Shown: positions 1 through 8,907 of the stretch, piece after piece
Layout: each line of letters opens with the position of its first letter
How positions within the stretch are numbered: position 1 is the stretch's first letter
Source of the DNA: Proteobacteria bacterium ST_bin16
GTDB taxonomy: Bacteria; Pseudomonadota; Gammaproteobacteria; Burkholderiales; Nitrosomonadaceae
Direction: 5' to 3'
DNA: 64,000 nucleotides
Assembly (NCBI GenBank): GCA_002083595.1
Contig: MSXT01000004.1
Coordinates: forward strand, 1 to 64,000
The notes under the pieces: model-generated
The model's database searches: none
Told to the model about the DNA's origin: nothing
What the model saw: only the letters and a program-made list of their open reading frames with translations
Program-made: the position numbers and the translations under genes

Positions 1-918
1 GTCGGCAGCAATTACCGCAGCGCCATTTATTATCACGACGATACCCAAAAAGATGTGGCGCTGAATACCCAGAAAGCTTATCAGCAAGCATTGAGCACTG
101 CCGGATATGGTCCGATTACCACTGAAACCCTGCCGCTGAAGAACTACATCACAGCCGAGGAGTATCATCAGAATTATCTGCAGAAAAACCCGAACGGCTA
201 CTGCGGCCTGGGCGGCACGGGGGTGAAATATCCGGCATCCGGCCAGTCTACAACGCAAACCGCTACCGGCAGCAACCTCACTCAACCGCTGGATGGCAAG
301 GACCTGAACTTTGCGCAACAATTGGTGATTTTTGAGGCCGAACATTGCGAATACTGCAAGCTTTTTGATAAGGAAGTGCTCAATCAATGGCAGGCAGCCG
401 TACCCGTAGTAGCGACAATGAACACCAATCCACCGGCCGGTTGGACACTGGAAAAACCGCTGTTCGCAACACCGACCATCGTATTGTTCCGGAACGGCCA
501 GGAAGTCACCCGGTACACCGGGTATAACGGGGAGCAAGCCAATTTCTGGAAATGGCTGGGATTTCAATTATTGACGCCGGAACAACAAAAGATCGCCTTC
601 GCGCAAGGCACCGAACCGCCGTTCACCGCGTCCAATCTGGATGAAAAACGTCCCGGACGGTTTGTCGACCCGATCAGCGGCGCCACGCTTTTCCTCAGCC
701 AGACAAAATTCAACAGCGGAACCGGCTGGCCCAGCTTTTTCGATCCCGTCGAAGGCTCAGTGACGCTGCACGATGACCATTCGCACGGCATGAAACGCAT
801 CGAAGTCCGCAGCGCCAGCTCCGGCATCCACCTCGGCCATGTCTTCGACGACGGCCCGCCACCGAGCCATAAGCGCTACTGCATCAATGGTAATGTGTTG
901 AAGTTCGTTCCGGATTGA
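1..918 (+). CDS. MsrA-thioredoxin-MsrB fusion, 5' truncated
   Basis: Methionine sulfoxide reductase fusion; the reading frame is open from base 1, so the N-terminus and the MsrA catalytic Cys lie outside the window. What remains is the MsrA C-terminal half (GSNYRSAIYYHD, then AEEYHQNYL and NPNGYCGLGGTGV), a thioredoxin-like segment with a CEYC motif at about residues 116-119, and a complete MsrB domain (FNSGTGWPSFF, catalytic Cys in RYCING). The MsrB lacks the two CxxC zinc motifs of many family members. Together the domains would reduce both S- and R-methionine sulfoxide with an internal reductant. The order MsrA-Trx-MsrB differs from the Trx-MsrA-MsrB order of Neisseria PilB. The product is probably exported, but the signal region is missing. 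Confidence 0.9.
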   Translation, partial: VGSNYRSAIYYHDDTQKDVALNTQKAYQQALSTAGYGPITTETLPLKNYITAEEYHQNYLQKNPNGYCGLGGTGVKYPASGQSTTQTATGSNLTQPLDGKDLNFAQQLVIFEAEHCEYCKLFDKEVLNQWQAAVPVVATMNTNPPAGWTLEKPLFATPTIVLFRNGQEVTRYTGYNGEQANFWKWLGFQLLTPEQQKIAFAQGTEPPFTASNLDEKRPGRFVDPISGATLFLSQTKFNSGTGWPSFFDPVEGSVTLHDDHSHGMKRIEVRSASSGIHLGHVFDDGPPPSHKRYCINGNVLKFVPD

Positions 919-1074
919 TGGAATTGTTCGCAATGAGTTGCTGCTGCGGCTCCCGCCACATCACTGAATGGCATGTATTTATAGTCTCCCGCGTTACTTG
1001 ATTAGGGGGAACTAGATAGTTTGTTTATTATATGTATTGAGGTTTTATATTCTAAAATAAAAACAAGGGACACG

Positions 1075-1728
1075 ATGGAAACGATTGCCAATTACCTAAT
1101 TAAAAACAAAAAGAATCTCGGGCATTGGGATTCTTTACTTGAAGAATGGATTCTATCAATTGAACGATTTAGTCGAATTACTGATGGAGATGTTCCATAT
1201 TGGTATAACGAGCGCGCAAATGTTGGTGTACTTGCCGCAGCAGCTTGGCGCTGCGGTCGAATAGCACTCGAAGAATTCCAATATGAAAAAATAGATGTTT
1301 CAGCTAATGAGGAAACAGATGAAACCAGTCAGGAAAAATGGATGGGGCGCTGTGATCTATGGATAAGCGACGATCGTTCTGAGGAAATTATTGAGGCAAA
1401 ATTCAAATGGCTTAATTTGCTGTCAGAGAAAATTGATGCAATTTCGACTGATTGTCTTAGTGCCGCCGTGAGAAATGCTTATGACACAAGAGGAAATGAC
1501 GAAATTAGAGCAATCGGTGTTGCTTTTTTACCTGTATATGCCAAAGCAGATAAGGTCGGTAACGTAGAATCTTTAGAAAATATTATCGCCAAAAATATTA
1601 TTGGTACACAAAAATTGTCTACCGATTTGGTCGCTTGGTGCTTTCCCAAACGCTTACGTAACCATATTGGCGAAAGATACAACAACTATCTTCCAGGTGT
1701 TATTATGTTGGCAAAGGTAGCAAAGTGA
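1075..1728 (+). CDS. Hypothetical protein, possible PD-(D/E)XK-like nuclease fold
   Basis: Unrecognised protein of 217 residues. The ATG at 1075 is preferred over an upstream TTG because AAGGGA precedes it. The middle reads CDLWISDD then EEIIEAKFKW, an acidic residue followed by E-A-K in a beta-strand context; that spacing is reminiscent of PD-(D/E)XK restriction-like nucleases, but this is only a motif reading. The gene is clearly more AT-rich than its neighbours and stands alone between a conserved redox gene and another AT-rich ORF, which suggests horizontal acquisition. No signal peptide or membrane segment is visible. The protein is a plausible real gene; its function is unknown. Confidence 0.55.
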   Translation: METIANYLIKNKKNLGHWDSLLEEWILSIERFSRITDGDVPYWYNERANVGVLAAAAWRCGRIALEEFQYEKIDVSANEETDETSQEKWMGRCDLWISDDRSEEIIEAKFKWLNLLSEKIDAISTDCLSAAVRNAYDTRGNDEIRAIGVAFLPVYAKADKVGNVESLENIIAKNIIGTQKLSTDLVAWCFPKRLRNHIGERYNNYLPGVIMLAKVAK

Positions 1729-1835
1729 TTGAAATAATAAGTTTTAATCTTTCTCCGCTCAATTTTTATATTGTTTTATACGGGAGAGATATCATGCTAG
1801 AACCTTAATAAACCAGCTAATAGTATTGCACTGAA

Positions 1836-2252
1836 ATGTTGAACATAAGAGATATGCCAGACGCCTTAATTTCAGGTATAAGAGAAGTTCTAAATTCTGA
1901 AATAATCGGCGTTGATCCTGAAGATGTTAAAATTATTCTGGCTTTTGGAAATCCAATTATTTATTCAACTCAAGCAGCTGGTATAAATAGAGCTTCCATA
2001 GCAATTCAACAAATAATTGCTGATTTTCTAAAAAAAGATAACCTTCTATCCAATGTTCAAGGGATTATGCTGAGTTTCTCAGCAAGCCAGTCATTAAAGA
2101 TGCGAGAAGTTCATGAGGCTTTAAATATTCTTAAAAATACTGTACCAGAAAATACATACATACTTGTAGGCGCAATAGTAAGCGATGAAACGAAAGAAGC
2201 TCTGCGATTGACAATAATTGCCACTGGATGCGAAGCTAATGATATCAATTAA
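1836..2252 (+). CDS. Stand-alone FtsZ C-terminal-domain-like protein
   Basis: 138 residues that read like the C-terminal half of FtsZ without the GTPase domain. VDPEDVKIIL matches the FtsZ segment VDFADVK, a GINRA segment matches the helix that usually reads ENRA/PNRA, and the end has MREVHEA, YILVGAIVSDE and LRLTIIATG, equivalent to the FtsZ strands HEVNEA, IIFGAVID and VTVIATG. No GGGTG(T/S)G GTP-binding motif is present and an in-frame stop (TAG at 1821) prevents upstream extension. It may be a remnant of an FtsZ paralogue or a small regulator that binds FtsZ. No good ribosome-binding site precedes ATG 1836; a better one (GGGAGA) lies before an ATG at about 1794 whose frame closes after four codons, so gene decay is possible. 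Confidence 0.55.
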   Translation: MLNIRDMPDALISGIREVLNSEIIGVDPEDVKIILAFGNPIIYSTQAAGINRASIAIQQIIADFLKKDNLLSNVQGIMLSFSASQSLKMREVHEALNILKNTVPENTYILVGAIVSDETKEALRLTIIATGCEANDIN

Positions 2253-2493
2253 TTAGAGTTGGGTTAGTATTAAATTACAGAATTAAGATTATAAACATGC
2301 TGATTCATTGATATATCGCCTTATCTTGTTAATACTATTGAAGAATAAATACAACTAGTTTCCAGTTACCAGATTTTTCCGATTTAATGAGCCGAAAATC
2401 GCTCCTACTAAAATTCCCTCGCCATCAATCAGAAAAAATTAGAATAATCCATTCAAGTAATAAGCAGTGTCATCTAATAGGGAGAAAAACATT

Positions 2494-2988
2494 ATGGCTG
2501 CTTTGATCGCGACTATTCTGACGCTTACTTCAACATCCTTCACCCACGACGGTACGATCCCCGCCCGTTTTACCTGCGACGGACAAAACATTTCACCCGC
2601 GTTCAACTGGAGCGGCATACCGGAAGGCACAAAAAGTCTGGTGTTGATCGTCGACGATCCGGATGCGCCCGATCCGGCGGCGCCGAAAATGACGTGGGTG
2701 CATTGGGTGTTGTATAACATTCCGCCATCTGTTGCCGGTTTGGCCGAGGGTATTGCGGAGAAAGAGTTGCCGCAAGGCACGTTGCAGGGAGTTAACGACT
2801 GGAAGCGAACCGGCTATGGCGGCCCGTGCCCCCCGATTGGCACACACCGTTATTTTCATAAGTTGTACGGGTTGGATACCGTGTTGCCGGATTTAAAGCA
2901 TCCAAGCAAAACCGCACTTGAGCACGCGATGAAAGGCCATATTCTTGGCCAGACTGAATTGATCGGACGCTATCAGCGGCAGCACTAA
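2494..2988 (+). CDS. YbhB/YbcL family (PEBP) protein
   Basis: Phosphatidylethanolamine-binding-protein family member of 164 residues, a typical length for the bacterial YbhB/YbcL group. Family signatures are ARFTCDGQNISPAF near the N-terminus, the ligand-site motif DDPDAP, WVHWVLYNIP, GPCPP and GTHRYFHKLYGLD. The ligand in bacteria is unknown; these proteins resemble Raf kinase inhibitor proteins in fold only. ATG 2494 is chosen because GGGAGAAAAAC sits just upstream; a GTG 27 bases earlier would place the Shine-Dalgarno inside the gene. The N-terminus is slightly hydrophobic but not a convincing signal peptide. The gene is monocistronic and convergent with the gene at 3065. Confidence 0.9.
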   Translation: MAALIATILTLTSTSFTHDGTIPARFTCDGQNISPAFNWSGIPEGTKSLVLIVDDPDAPDPAAPKMTWVHWVLYNIPPSVAGLAEGIAEKELPQGTLQGVNDWKRTGYGGPCPPIGTHRYFHKLYGLDTVLPDLKHPSKTALEHAMKGHILGQTELIGRYQRQH

Positions 2989-3064
2989 CCGGGTTAATCG
3001 TAGCTGACCCGATCACGAATACTCCTGGCACTCATCCCCGCTGCGGCAAAAGCCGCGCGATTCC

Positions 3065-4846
3065 TCACTGCACCGGTCTGCGCGTTTCTCGGAACCAAGC
3101 CCGGTACTGTTCCATTTTCGCGCGTTGTTCCACCGGAGCGCGGCGGCGGCAGGTGGTGAATTCTTCCGTATCCGGCTTGGCGCCCCAGCGGATTTCGGCG
3201 CAGTCATTGGGGTTGTAGGCCATTTCAAAAGCCGGTTTGCGTGCCAGCACGTCGGCCACCGACAATTCCCATGAGCTGCCGTCGCTGCGCGTGTAGCGGA
3301 TACTGCTTTCCAGGATGCGCTGCGCGTGATGTTGTTCGATCTGGGCTTTGGCTTGCGCAGGACTCTGGCTGCCGAGAACAAATAATTCCGGATGACGTAG
3401 GATTTTTTCCGGCAAGCCGGTGAGCACATTGATCGCGATGATCAGGCGCATGTCGCGCGACGGCGTGGAATAATCTTCCCAAGGCCCGATGGTCTGAAAA
3501 ATCGCCGCGCCGCCGGGCATCGGGATAACGCTGCGCGGATTTTTGCGTAAATATGCTTCACCGTTATTCACCGAAGTGACGCGCGTTTCGATTTGTTCCA
3601 CCAATGCCGCTAATGTGGCTTCGTATGCTTGCACCGGATCAAAACCCTCGGGGTTGATGAGCTTGGCCAATTTGGCGTAGAAATCATCGGGTGTGAGTTG
3701 GTCTTGCTCCAAGGAATAAGCGGTAAATTCAGGGTGACCGCTCAGTTCATTATTGCTGAGCACGCGCCATTGGCCGGGAGCAGTCTGAATCAATGGACGG
3801 AAGGCCTTGAAACCCGGCCCTGCATTCGCGGTGTTGGCAAACAACAGGGTGCCTTCCCAAATGCGCTTGCGCGTGACCGAGTTGTCCGGTTGCGCGTCGA
3901 CGGCCAGCAGCACGCCGGGATTATCCGCGGTTTGCGGCACCCACTCGGCCACGACCAGAATATGACCGTAGGGATCGGCGTAGACCGTTCCCGGCCACAG
4001 CGTTTCCCGGCTCATCGGAATCGGATACAGATCGGTTGATTCGTCCGCCAGCCCGGTGCGTGCCGAACCCGAGTGAACGGTATCCACCAGTCGCCTGCTG
4101 AACTTCGTGAAATTGCTTTGCGAAGTGATGCCACGGGTAAATTCAGACACGATGGTCGGTGCGTTGCAACGTGGCGGCGTTTTGGCCGAGCCGCGTCCAC
4201 ACGCGCGGAAAGCGACCGGCAAACCGGTCTTCCAGGCGAAATACGCGCGCAAGGTGTACGGCAAATCGGCACAGTCGGGCGTCAGCGGCAATTTATTGTC
4301 TTCGCCCAGACCAAGATAATTGTGCAAGAAGTTGCGCTCGGCGTTGCGCAATACCGGTTCCAGCGAGGTGAAACTGAGATTTTCTTCGGGCGGCGCGCCA
4401 AACAAGGTTTCAATCCAGGCAGAGTAAAACGCTTCGGCGGCAAGATTCCATTCTTTGAGTCTTTCTTGCGAATTGGATCCATCAATAGTGAATCGATGAC
4501 AGGCAACCGGCTTGCCATCCCGGCTCGCTTCGACGCGATAATGCCCCGCACCGGGTTCTTCCCATGCGGCAGCCACGCTCCAGGGCGGACCGCCGCGGCG
4601 GCGCGGTTGCAGCGCTATCCGCTGGCCTTGAGCGCCGGTCAGCGTCAATTCCGCCAGCGGGCCATCCGTCGAAACAGCCATGATCTTGACCGGTTCGCCG
4701 CTTCTGGGATTTAACGGCGAAATCCAAATATGCGCCGCGCCGGTCTGTTCACACGCGACATCCTCAGCCAGCGCTTGCGAAATGCTCGCCCATAACAGAG
4801 CGCAAGCAAGAAAACCATTCATGAAACAGACCCGCAAGCTTTTCAT
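3065..4846 (-). CDS. Secreted protein of unknown function
   Basis: About 593 residues starting MKSLRVCFMNG with a hydrophobic stretch (FLACALLWASISQALA) ending in an AxA-like signal peptidase site, so it is likely periplasmic or secreted. The start at 4846 is favoured because AGGAGA lies about 7 bases upstream. The central region contains LPYTLRAYFAWKTGLPVAF and the run of Cys-containing motifs FRACGRG, PPRCNAP, which recalls transglutaminase/NlpC-like cysteine enzymes found in 'WKTGLP' proteins, but no complete catalytic triad can be assigned by eye. Near the C-terminus are ILESSIRYTRSDGSSWEL and NPNDCAEIRWGA. It reads divergently from nothing and lies 58 bases from a lipoprotein gene on the same strand, possibly co-transcribed. 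Confidence 0.7.
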   Translation of the reverse strand: MKSLRVCFMNGFLACALLWASISQALAEDVACEQTGAAHIWISPLNPRSGEPVKIMAVSTDGPLAELTLTGAQGQRIALQPRRRGGPPWSVAAAWEEPGAGHYRVEASRDGKPVACHRFTIDGSNSQERLKEWNLAAEAFYSAWIETLFGAPPEENLSFTSLEPVLRNAERNFLHNYLGLGEDNKLPLTPDCADLPYTLRAYFAWKTGLPVAFRACGRGSAKTPPRCNAPTIVSEFTRGITSQSNFTKFSRRLVDTVHSGSARTGLADESTDLYPIPMSRETLWPGTVYADPYGHILVVAEWVPQTADNPGVLLAVDAQPDNSVTRKRIWEGTLLFANTANAGPGFKAFRPLIQTAPGQWRVLSNNELSGHPEFTAYSLEQDQLTPDDFYAKLAKLINPEGFDPVQAYEATLAALVEQIETRVTSVNNGEAYLRKNPRSVIPMPGGAAIFQTIGPWEDYSTPSRDMRLIIAINVLTGLPEKILRHPELFVLGSQSPAQAKAQIEQHHAQRILESSIRYTRSDGSSWELSVADVLARKPAFEMAYNPNDCAEIRWGAKPDTEEFTTCRRRAPVEQRAKMEQYRAWFRETRRPVQ

Positions 4847-4904
4847 CCGCATTCTCCTGTGATACGCGCACGCCTTCAAAACCAATCGTTCGCTTCGCGA
4901 CCAG

Positions 4905-5315
4905 CTATTCCTTTTTAATCAGCGCGATTTCATCCACGATGTCATTTTCGTCATAACGCACTTGAAATGCCATGTCATCGCCACTGAAGGTGATTTCCGT
5001 GGGCGTGCCGACCAGCTCCCATAAACCCAGCGTCACGACATTCGCCGCGCCATGCAGAAAGGCCCTGCTCGCTTTCGCGCCTGTGCTATACCCTTGAACA
5101 AACTTAAAGATTTCATAGCGCTTACCGTCGCGGAATTCGCTGATAACCGGCGCACCGAATTCGGAAATCAGCATGGCTCGGGACGTGCCTTCCTTTAACA
5201 AATCGACATCCTTCTTTTCAGGCTGTTTGGCCGCCATAAAAACAGAGCAGCCGGAAATTGATACTAGCAATATCAGCAGCGCCGTAAAAAACATAAACCT
5301 TCTTAAGTTAATCAT
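4905..5315 (-). CDS. Putative lipoprotein, BamE/SmpA-like
   Basis: 136 residues. The N-terminus has Arg residues, a hydrophobic core and LVSISGC, a good lipobox, so the mature protein would be lipid-anchored at that Cys. After it come DLLKEGTSRAMLISEFGAP and GKRYEIFKF, resembling the short two-helix/beta-sheet BamE/OmlA type lipoproteins (pattern 'G.tr..l...lG.P'). ATG 5315 is used rather than an upstream start because it directly precedes the signal segment. It lies upstream of the secreted protein gene at 3065-4846 on the same strand, so both envelope proteins may be expressed together. Confidence 0.7.
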   Translation of the reverse strand: MINLRRFMFFTALLILLVSISGCSVFMAAKQPEKKDVDLLKEGTSRAMLISEFGAPVISEFRDGKRYEIFKFVQGYSTGAKASRAFLHGAANVVTLGLWELVGTPTEITFSGDDMAFQVRYDENDIVDEIALIKKE

Positions 5316-5776
5316 ATTCAACCCAATTTTCCACAATAACCCAACAACTTCGTGCACAAATAAAGAAAAGACTTCAACGCTCTATGATCCTCAGTTCTGC
5401 GGTTTTTAATTGCGCATTTTACTGGAATCGTTGCAAGGTGGCGTCGCCATCACAGTGATTTATTAAACCCACTATTCATTCAAGCATATCAACCAAGACT
5501 TCCCGGATTCACATTAATTTCATAACTTCATTTACTTATCAGTTGATTATGCTGCATTCACCCGGTTCCAAAATAACAAATCCACTATTTTCCAAGAATT
5601 TTCCCTCGTTGCACATCTCTCCGAATCGTCTGTTATCCGGGTTGACATGCTTTCCATCACAGCACATCGTAATAATTTTATATTATATAGAAATGAACAA
5701 ATATTATTTCTATTTATATAAAAAAATTGGTATCGTTCGTTTCCATTAATTTCTACACCATTGCTGAGTACTGTAA
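5316..5776. other. AT-rich intergenic region
   Basis: About 460 bases with no convincing gene. It must carry the divergent promoters for the lipoprotein gene (minus strand) and the sulfur operon beginning at 5777. A TTGACA hexamer lies near 5642 but no well-spaced TATAAT-like box follows it; runs of A/T at 5685-5725 could be promoter UP or protein-binding sequence. I see no clear CysB-like operator. Confidence 0.4.
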
Positions 5777-5998
5777 ATGACTACTGATTCCGGTTTGGAA
5801 CCTAAAATTATTGCTGCCAGCGATCAAGCCAAAAAGATTCCTGCGGAAGTTGCACAGGAAATTTTGCGTGCGGTTGCAAACATCGAATATGGATCGATTG
5901 AAATCGTCATTCACGACAATAGAGTTGTACAAATCGAGTGCCGGGAAAAAATTCGCGTAAACCAAAGTGGATCGAACCGCAAAGCACTGAAATCTTAA
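5777..5998 (+). CDS. YezD family protein (DUF2292)
   Basis: Small 73-residue protein. The core ILRAVANIEYGSIEIVIHDNR followed by VVQIECREKIR is the characteristic YezD/DUF2292 pattern (GS.EIVIHDG.VVQIER.EK.R). Members are repeatedly found beside sulfate uptake and assimilation genes, as here, where it is the first gene of the sulfur operon, 143 bases before the porin gene. Its biochemical role is unknown; a regulatory or nucleic-acid-binding role is only a guess. It is likely expressed under sulfur limitation with the genes that follow. Confidence 0.85.
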   Translation: MTTDSGLEPKIIAASDQAKKIPAEVAQEILRAVANIEYGSIEIVIHDNRVVQIECREKIRVNQSGSNRKALKS

Positions 5999-6140
5999 CC
6001 ACTTTAACAATTTCAAGTTCCGGCTGATACAACAAAGCCGATCCCGTAATAATAATACCGACCAGTAATACTGGAGGTTGGAAAGCAAACAAAATCAGTG
6101 ACTCAACCGGATTTCCGGAGAGCTCACTCAGGAGAATAGA

Positions 6141-7826
6141 GTGAAGTTTATTTGGTTCTTATTACACAGTGCGGCGTTTAGTGCACTGACTATCGGTGCA
6201 GCTCAGGCTGCTTCCGATGATAAAAAGATTGTCGATTTCCAGGCAATGCAACGGAATATCTTGCAAATAGCGCAACAGATATCTGATGAAACTGCCAAGC
6301 CATCAACCGATAAATCATCGGGACAGACCAAGCCATCAGATCAGGCTAAATCATCGGAGCAGGAAAAATCTTTGCCTGCTATCGTGCCGGAAGTAAAAAA
6401 AACGACCAGCTATCATCAGCGTTCCAATAGCTATGCCACCAATCCGGATTCCGATCCGCCGCGCTATGTGCGCCGCTTGAGCGATATCGGTGTTGAGGCA
6501 TTTAAAGATGTCACCTGGCTGGAAATCGGCCTGGAATCCCGCATGCGCTACGAGCATCGCCACAACGATATCCGGCGTATCGAAGGCGGAAACGACGATC
6601 CTTTTTTCTTGCGCCAACGCGCATGGATAGGGATCAAAGAGATTCTAGATCCATTCCGCTTCGCGGTCGAATTTCAAGACTCCCGTGTTTATAACAACCG
6701 GTTTGTACGGACCGATCAGGAAAGAAACGAGTACGACCTGCTCAACGCATACGGCGAACTGTATTTCAAAAAAGCGCTCGGCACCGATGACCGGGGTAAT
6801 GATCGACCGGTTCGATTTCGCGTAGGCCGGATGGCTTATGAAACAACCGACCGGCGTTTTATCGCGCGTAATGAGTGGCGCAATACCACCAATACATTTG
6901 AAGGTTTCCGCTTGAATCTGGGTCGTGAAGCCAATGATTGGGAGCTTGATCTGTTCGGCATGCAGCCGGTGCGGCGTTTGCAAACCAAGTTTGATGAAGC
7001 AAATGATAATCTCTGGTTCTTTGGCGGGATCGGCACTTTGCGCAAATGGTCTGACATCGCTACCCTACAGACTTACTACATGGGGCAGAAGCAAACGGGT
7101 GATCCGAATGGTTTCACAGCAACCAACCGGCTGGACCGGGAAATTCATATGCCTGGGTTTCGTGTATATGGCAAGGCGAGCGATATTCTCGATTTCGATG
7201 TCAGCTATAACCATCAGCTAGGATTCAGCGGCCCCAATCGCGTGGACGCGCATGGATACACCATCGAGGTAGGAAAAACATTTGATCATGCCTGGAAACC
7301 ACGGGTTGGCCTGTTTTACGGCTATGCCAGCGGCGATAAAAATCCCAATGACAATGTCGACAACCGCTTTGACCGCTTCTTCGGATTTGCGCGGCCTTGG
7401 TCGGCGGATCACTATGTGATTTATGAGAACTTGAAAGCACCGAAAATCCGCTTTGAATTCAGCCCGACGCAGAAACTAGGATTTGAAGTTGGTTATGGCG
7501 CCTATTGGCTGGCCAGCAGCAAAGATCGCATGTTCGATATTCTCGATGGCAACATCAGTAATACCATCAAGGACCCTGGATTCAATCGCGACCGCACTGG
7601 GCAGAGCGGCGATTTCGGTGGCCATGCCTTCGAAGGACGCATACGCTACCAAGCCACATCGCGAATCAGCACCATATTGGGTTACACCCATTTTACCGCC
7701 GGAGAGTTCGTTAAAAACCGTATTGCAGCGACTTCTTGCGCAACTTTGCACAAGCACCCTTGCACCGATCAACGCTCAGGCAACACGGATTTCTTATATT
7801 TTGAAGTGCTTATCAGCCTTTTATAA
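6141..7826 (+). CDS. Alginate-export-family outer-membrane porin
   Basis: 561 residues, GTG start with AGGAGA upstream. A signal peptide ends near GAAQAA, followed by a low-complexity Lys/Ser/Gln/Pro linker at about residues 50-85. The rest is an outer-membrane beta-barrel of the alginate-export (AlgE-like) type: alternating amphipathic strands such as WLEIGLESRMRYEHRHND, FFLRQRAWIGIKE, FRVGRMAYE, RFIARNEWRNTTNTFEGFRL, with a final strand ending in aromatic/hydrophobic residues (FLYFEVLISLL). In this operon, 31 bases before the sulfate-binding protein, it probably admits sulfate or organosulfur anions rather than alginate. This is inferred from context only. Confidence 0.8.
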   Translation: MKFIWFLLHSAAFSALTIGAAQAASDDKKIVDFQAMQRNILQIAQQISDETAKPSTDKSSGQTKPSDQAKSSEQEKSLPAIVPEVKKTTSYHQRSNSYATNPDSDPPRYVRRLSDIGVEAFKDVTWLEIGLESRMRYEHRHNDIRRIEGGNDDPFFLRQRAWIGIKEILDPFRFAVEFQDSRVYNNRFVRTDQERNEYDLLNAYGELYFKKALGTDDRGNDRPVRFRVGRMAYETTDRRFIARNEWRNTTNTFEGFRLNLGREANDWELDLFGMQPVRRLQTKFDEANDNLWFFGGIGTLRKWSDIATLQTYYMGQKQTGDPNGFTATNRLDREIHMPGFRVYGKASDILDFDVSYNHQLGFSGPNRVDAHGYTIEVGKTFDHAWKPRVGLFYGYASGDKNPNDNVDNRFDRFFGFARPWSADHYVIYENLKAPKIRFEFSPTQKLGFEVGYGAYWLASSKDRMFDILDGNISNTIKDPGFNRDRTGQSGDFGGHAFEGRIRYQATSRISTILGYTHFTAGEFVKNRIAATSCATLHKHPCTDQRSGNTDFLYFEVLISLL

Positions 7827-7857
7827 ACCCTTTTAAATCATTAGTGGAGAAAATCTC

Positions 7858-8859
7858 ATGAACATCAAAACATGGCTCGCAGCAAGCTTCTTGACCGTCG
7901 GTTTGATTGCCGGCAGTAACGCATGGGCGGACAAAACCTTGCTCAATGTATCCTACGATCCAACCCGTGAGCTCTATCAAGAATTCAATGCGGCCTTCGC
8001 CAAATACTGGCAAGCAAAAAACAACGAAAAAGTCACGGTCCGGCAATCGCATGGCGGCTCTGGCAAGCAGGCGCGTTCCGTCATTGACGGCCTCGAAGCC
8101 GATGTAGTGACACTGGCATTGGCCAACGATATCAACGCTATCTCCGAGAAAGCGAAATTGCTGCCGGAAAATTGGCAATCAAGGCTGGCACTGAACAGCA
8201 CGCCGTACACCTCGACCATCATCTTTCTGGTACGCAAGGGAAATCCCAAAGGCATCAAGGATTGGGATGATCTGGCCCGCCCTGGCGTAGCCGTGATTAC
8301 ACCGAACCCGAAAACATCCGGTGGCGCGCAGTGGAATTATCTGGCGGCATGGCAATACGGCAAACGCAAGTTCGACGATGAAAGCAAAGTGAAGGAATTC
8401 GTCAGTAACATTTATAAAAATGTACCGGTTCTGGATTCCGGCGCGCGTGGCTCAACCACCACATTCGTCGAACGCGGTGTCGGTGATGTATTCATTTCCT
8501 GGGAAAACGAAGCCTTTCTGGCGCTGAAGGAATATGGCGCAGAAAAATTCGAAATTGTCATTCCATCGCTCAGCATTCTAGCCGAACCTCCGGTCGCGGT
8601 CGTCGATAAAGTGGTCGACAAACGGGGCACACGCCAAATTGCGGAAGCGTACCTGGAGTACCTCTATTCCGAAGCAGGTCAGGAAATTGCCGCCAAGCAT
8701 TTTTACCGCCCTACGCATCCTGGCGTGGCTGAAAAGTATGCCGCCAAATTCCCCAAGATCGAATTATTCAAAATCGATGAAGCGTTCGGCGGGTGGAAAA
8801 ATGCACACAAAGCCCACTTCGCCGATGGCGGCACATTCGATCAGATTTATCTGAAGTAA
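7858..8859 (+). CDS. sbp: Periplasmic sulfate-binding protein
   Basis: 333 residues with a cleavable signal peptide (ends GSNAWA-DKTLLNVSYDP). It matches Sbp/CysP: VSYDPTRELYQEFN, QSHGGSGKQARSVIDG, ADVVTLALANDI, KTSGGAQWNYLAAW, DSGARGSTTTFVERG and PPVAVVDKVVDKRGT. It captures sulfate (or thiosulfate) in the periplasm and hands it to the CysTWA importer encoded downstream in the same operon. Length is standard. A perfect short hairpin follows its stop codon, which could stabilise the upstream mRNA and raise the yield of binding protein over the membrane subunits. Confidence 0.95.
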   Translation: MNIKTWLAASFLTVGLIAGSNAWADKTLLNVSYDPTRELYQEFNAAFAKYWQAKNNEKVTVRQSHGGSGKQARSVIDGLEADVVTLALANDINAISEKAKLLPENWQSRLALNSTPYTSTIIFLVRKGNPKGIKDWDDLARPGVAVITPNPKTSGGAQWNYLAAWQYGKRKFDDESKVKEFVSNIYKNVPVLDSGARGSTTTFVERGVGDVFISWENEAFLALKEYGAEKFEIVIPSLSILAEPPVAVVDKVVDKRGTRQIAEAYLEYLYSEAGQEIAAKHFYRPTHPGVAEKYAAKFPKIELFKIDEAFGGWKNAHKAHFADGGTFDQIYLK

Positions 8860-8868
8860 TGACAACAT

Positions 8869-8886
8869 AGCGCGCTACGGCGCGCT
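8869..8886 (+). promoter_or_regulatory. Intercistronic hairpin after sbp
   Basis: Perfect 7-bp inverted repeat AGCGCGC / GCGCGCT around a TACG loop, 9 bases after the sbp stop. There is no T-tract, so it is unlikely to be a full terminator; an mRNA-protecting or partial attenuation element fits its position after a highly expressed binding protein. Confidence 0.5.
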
Positions 8887-8907
8887 AACAAACAAAGAGG
8901 ATTTAAC

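Noticed and set aside
4073..4714. Long open frame opposite the secreted protein gene
   Set aside because: Antisense shadow in high-GC coding sequence; the minus-strand gene has a signal peptide and RBS.
5543..5749. 68-codon plus-strand frame in the intergenic region before yezD
   Set aside because: Low-complexity, AT-driven sequence with no family and no clear RBS.
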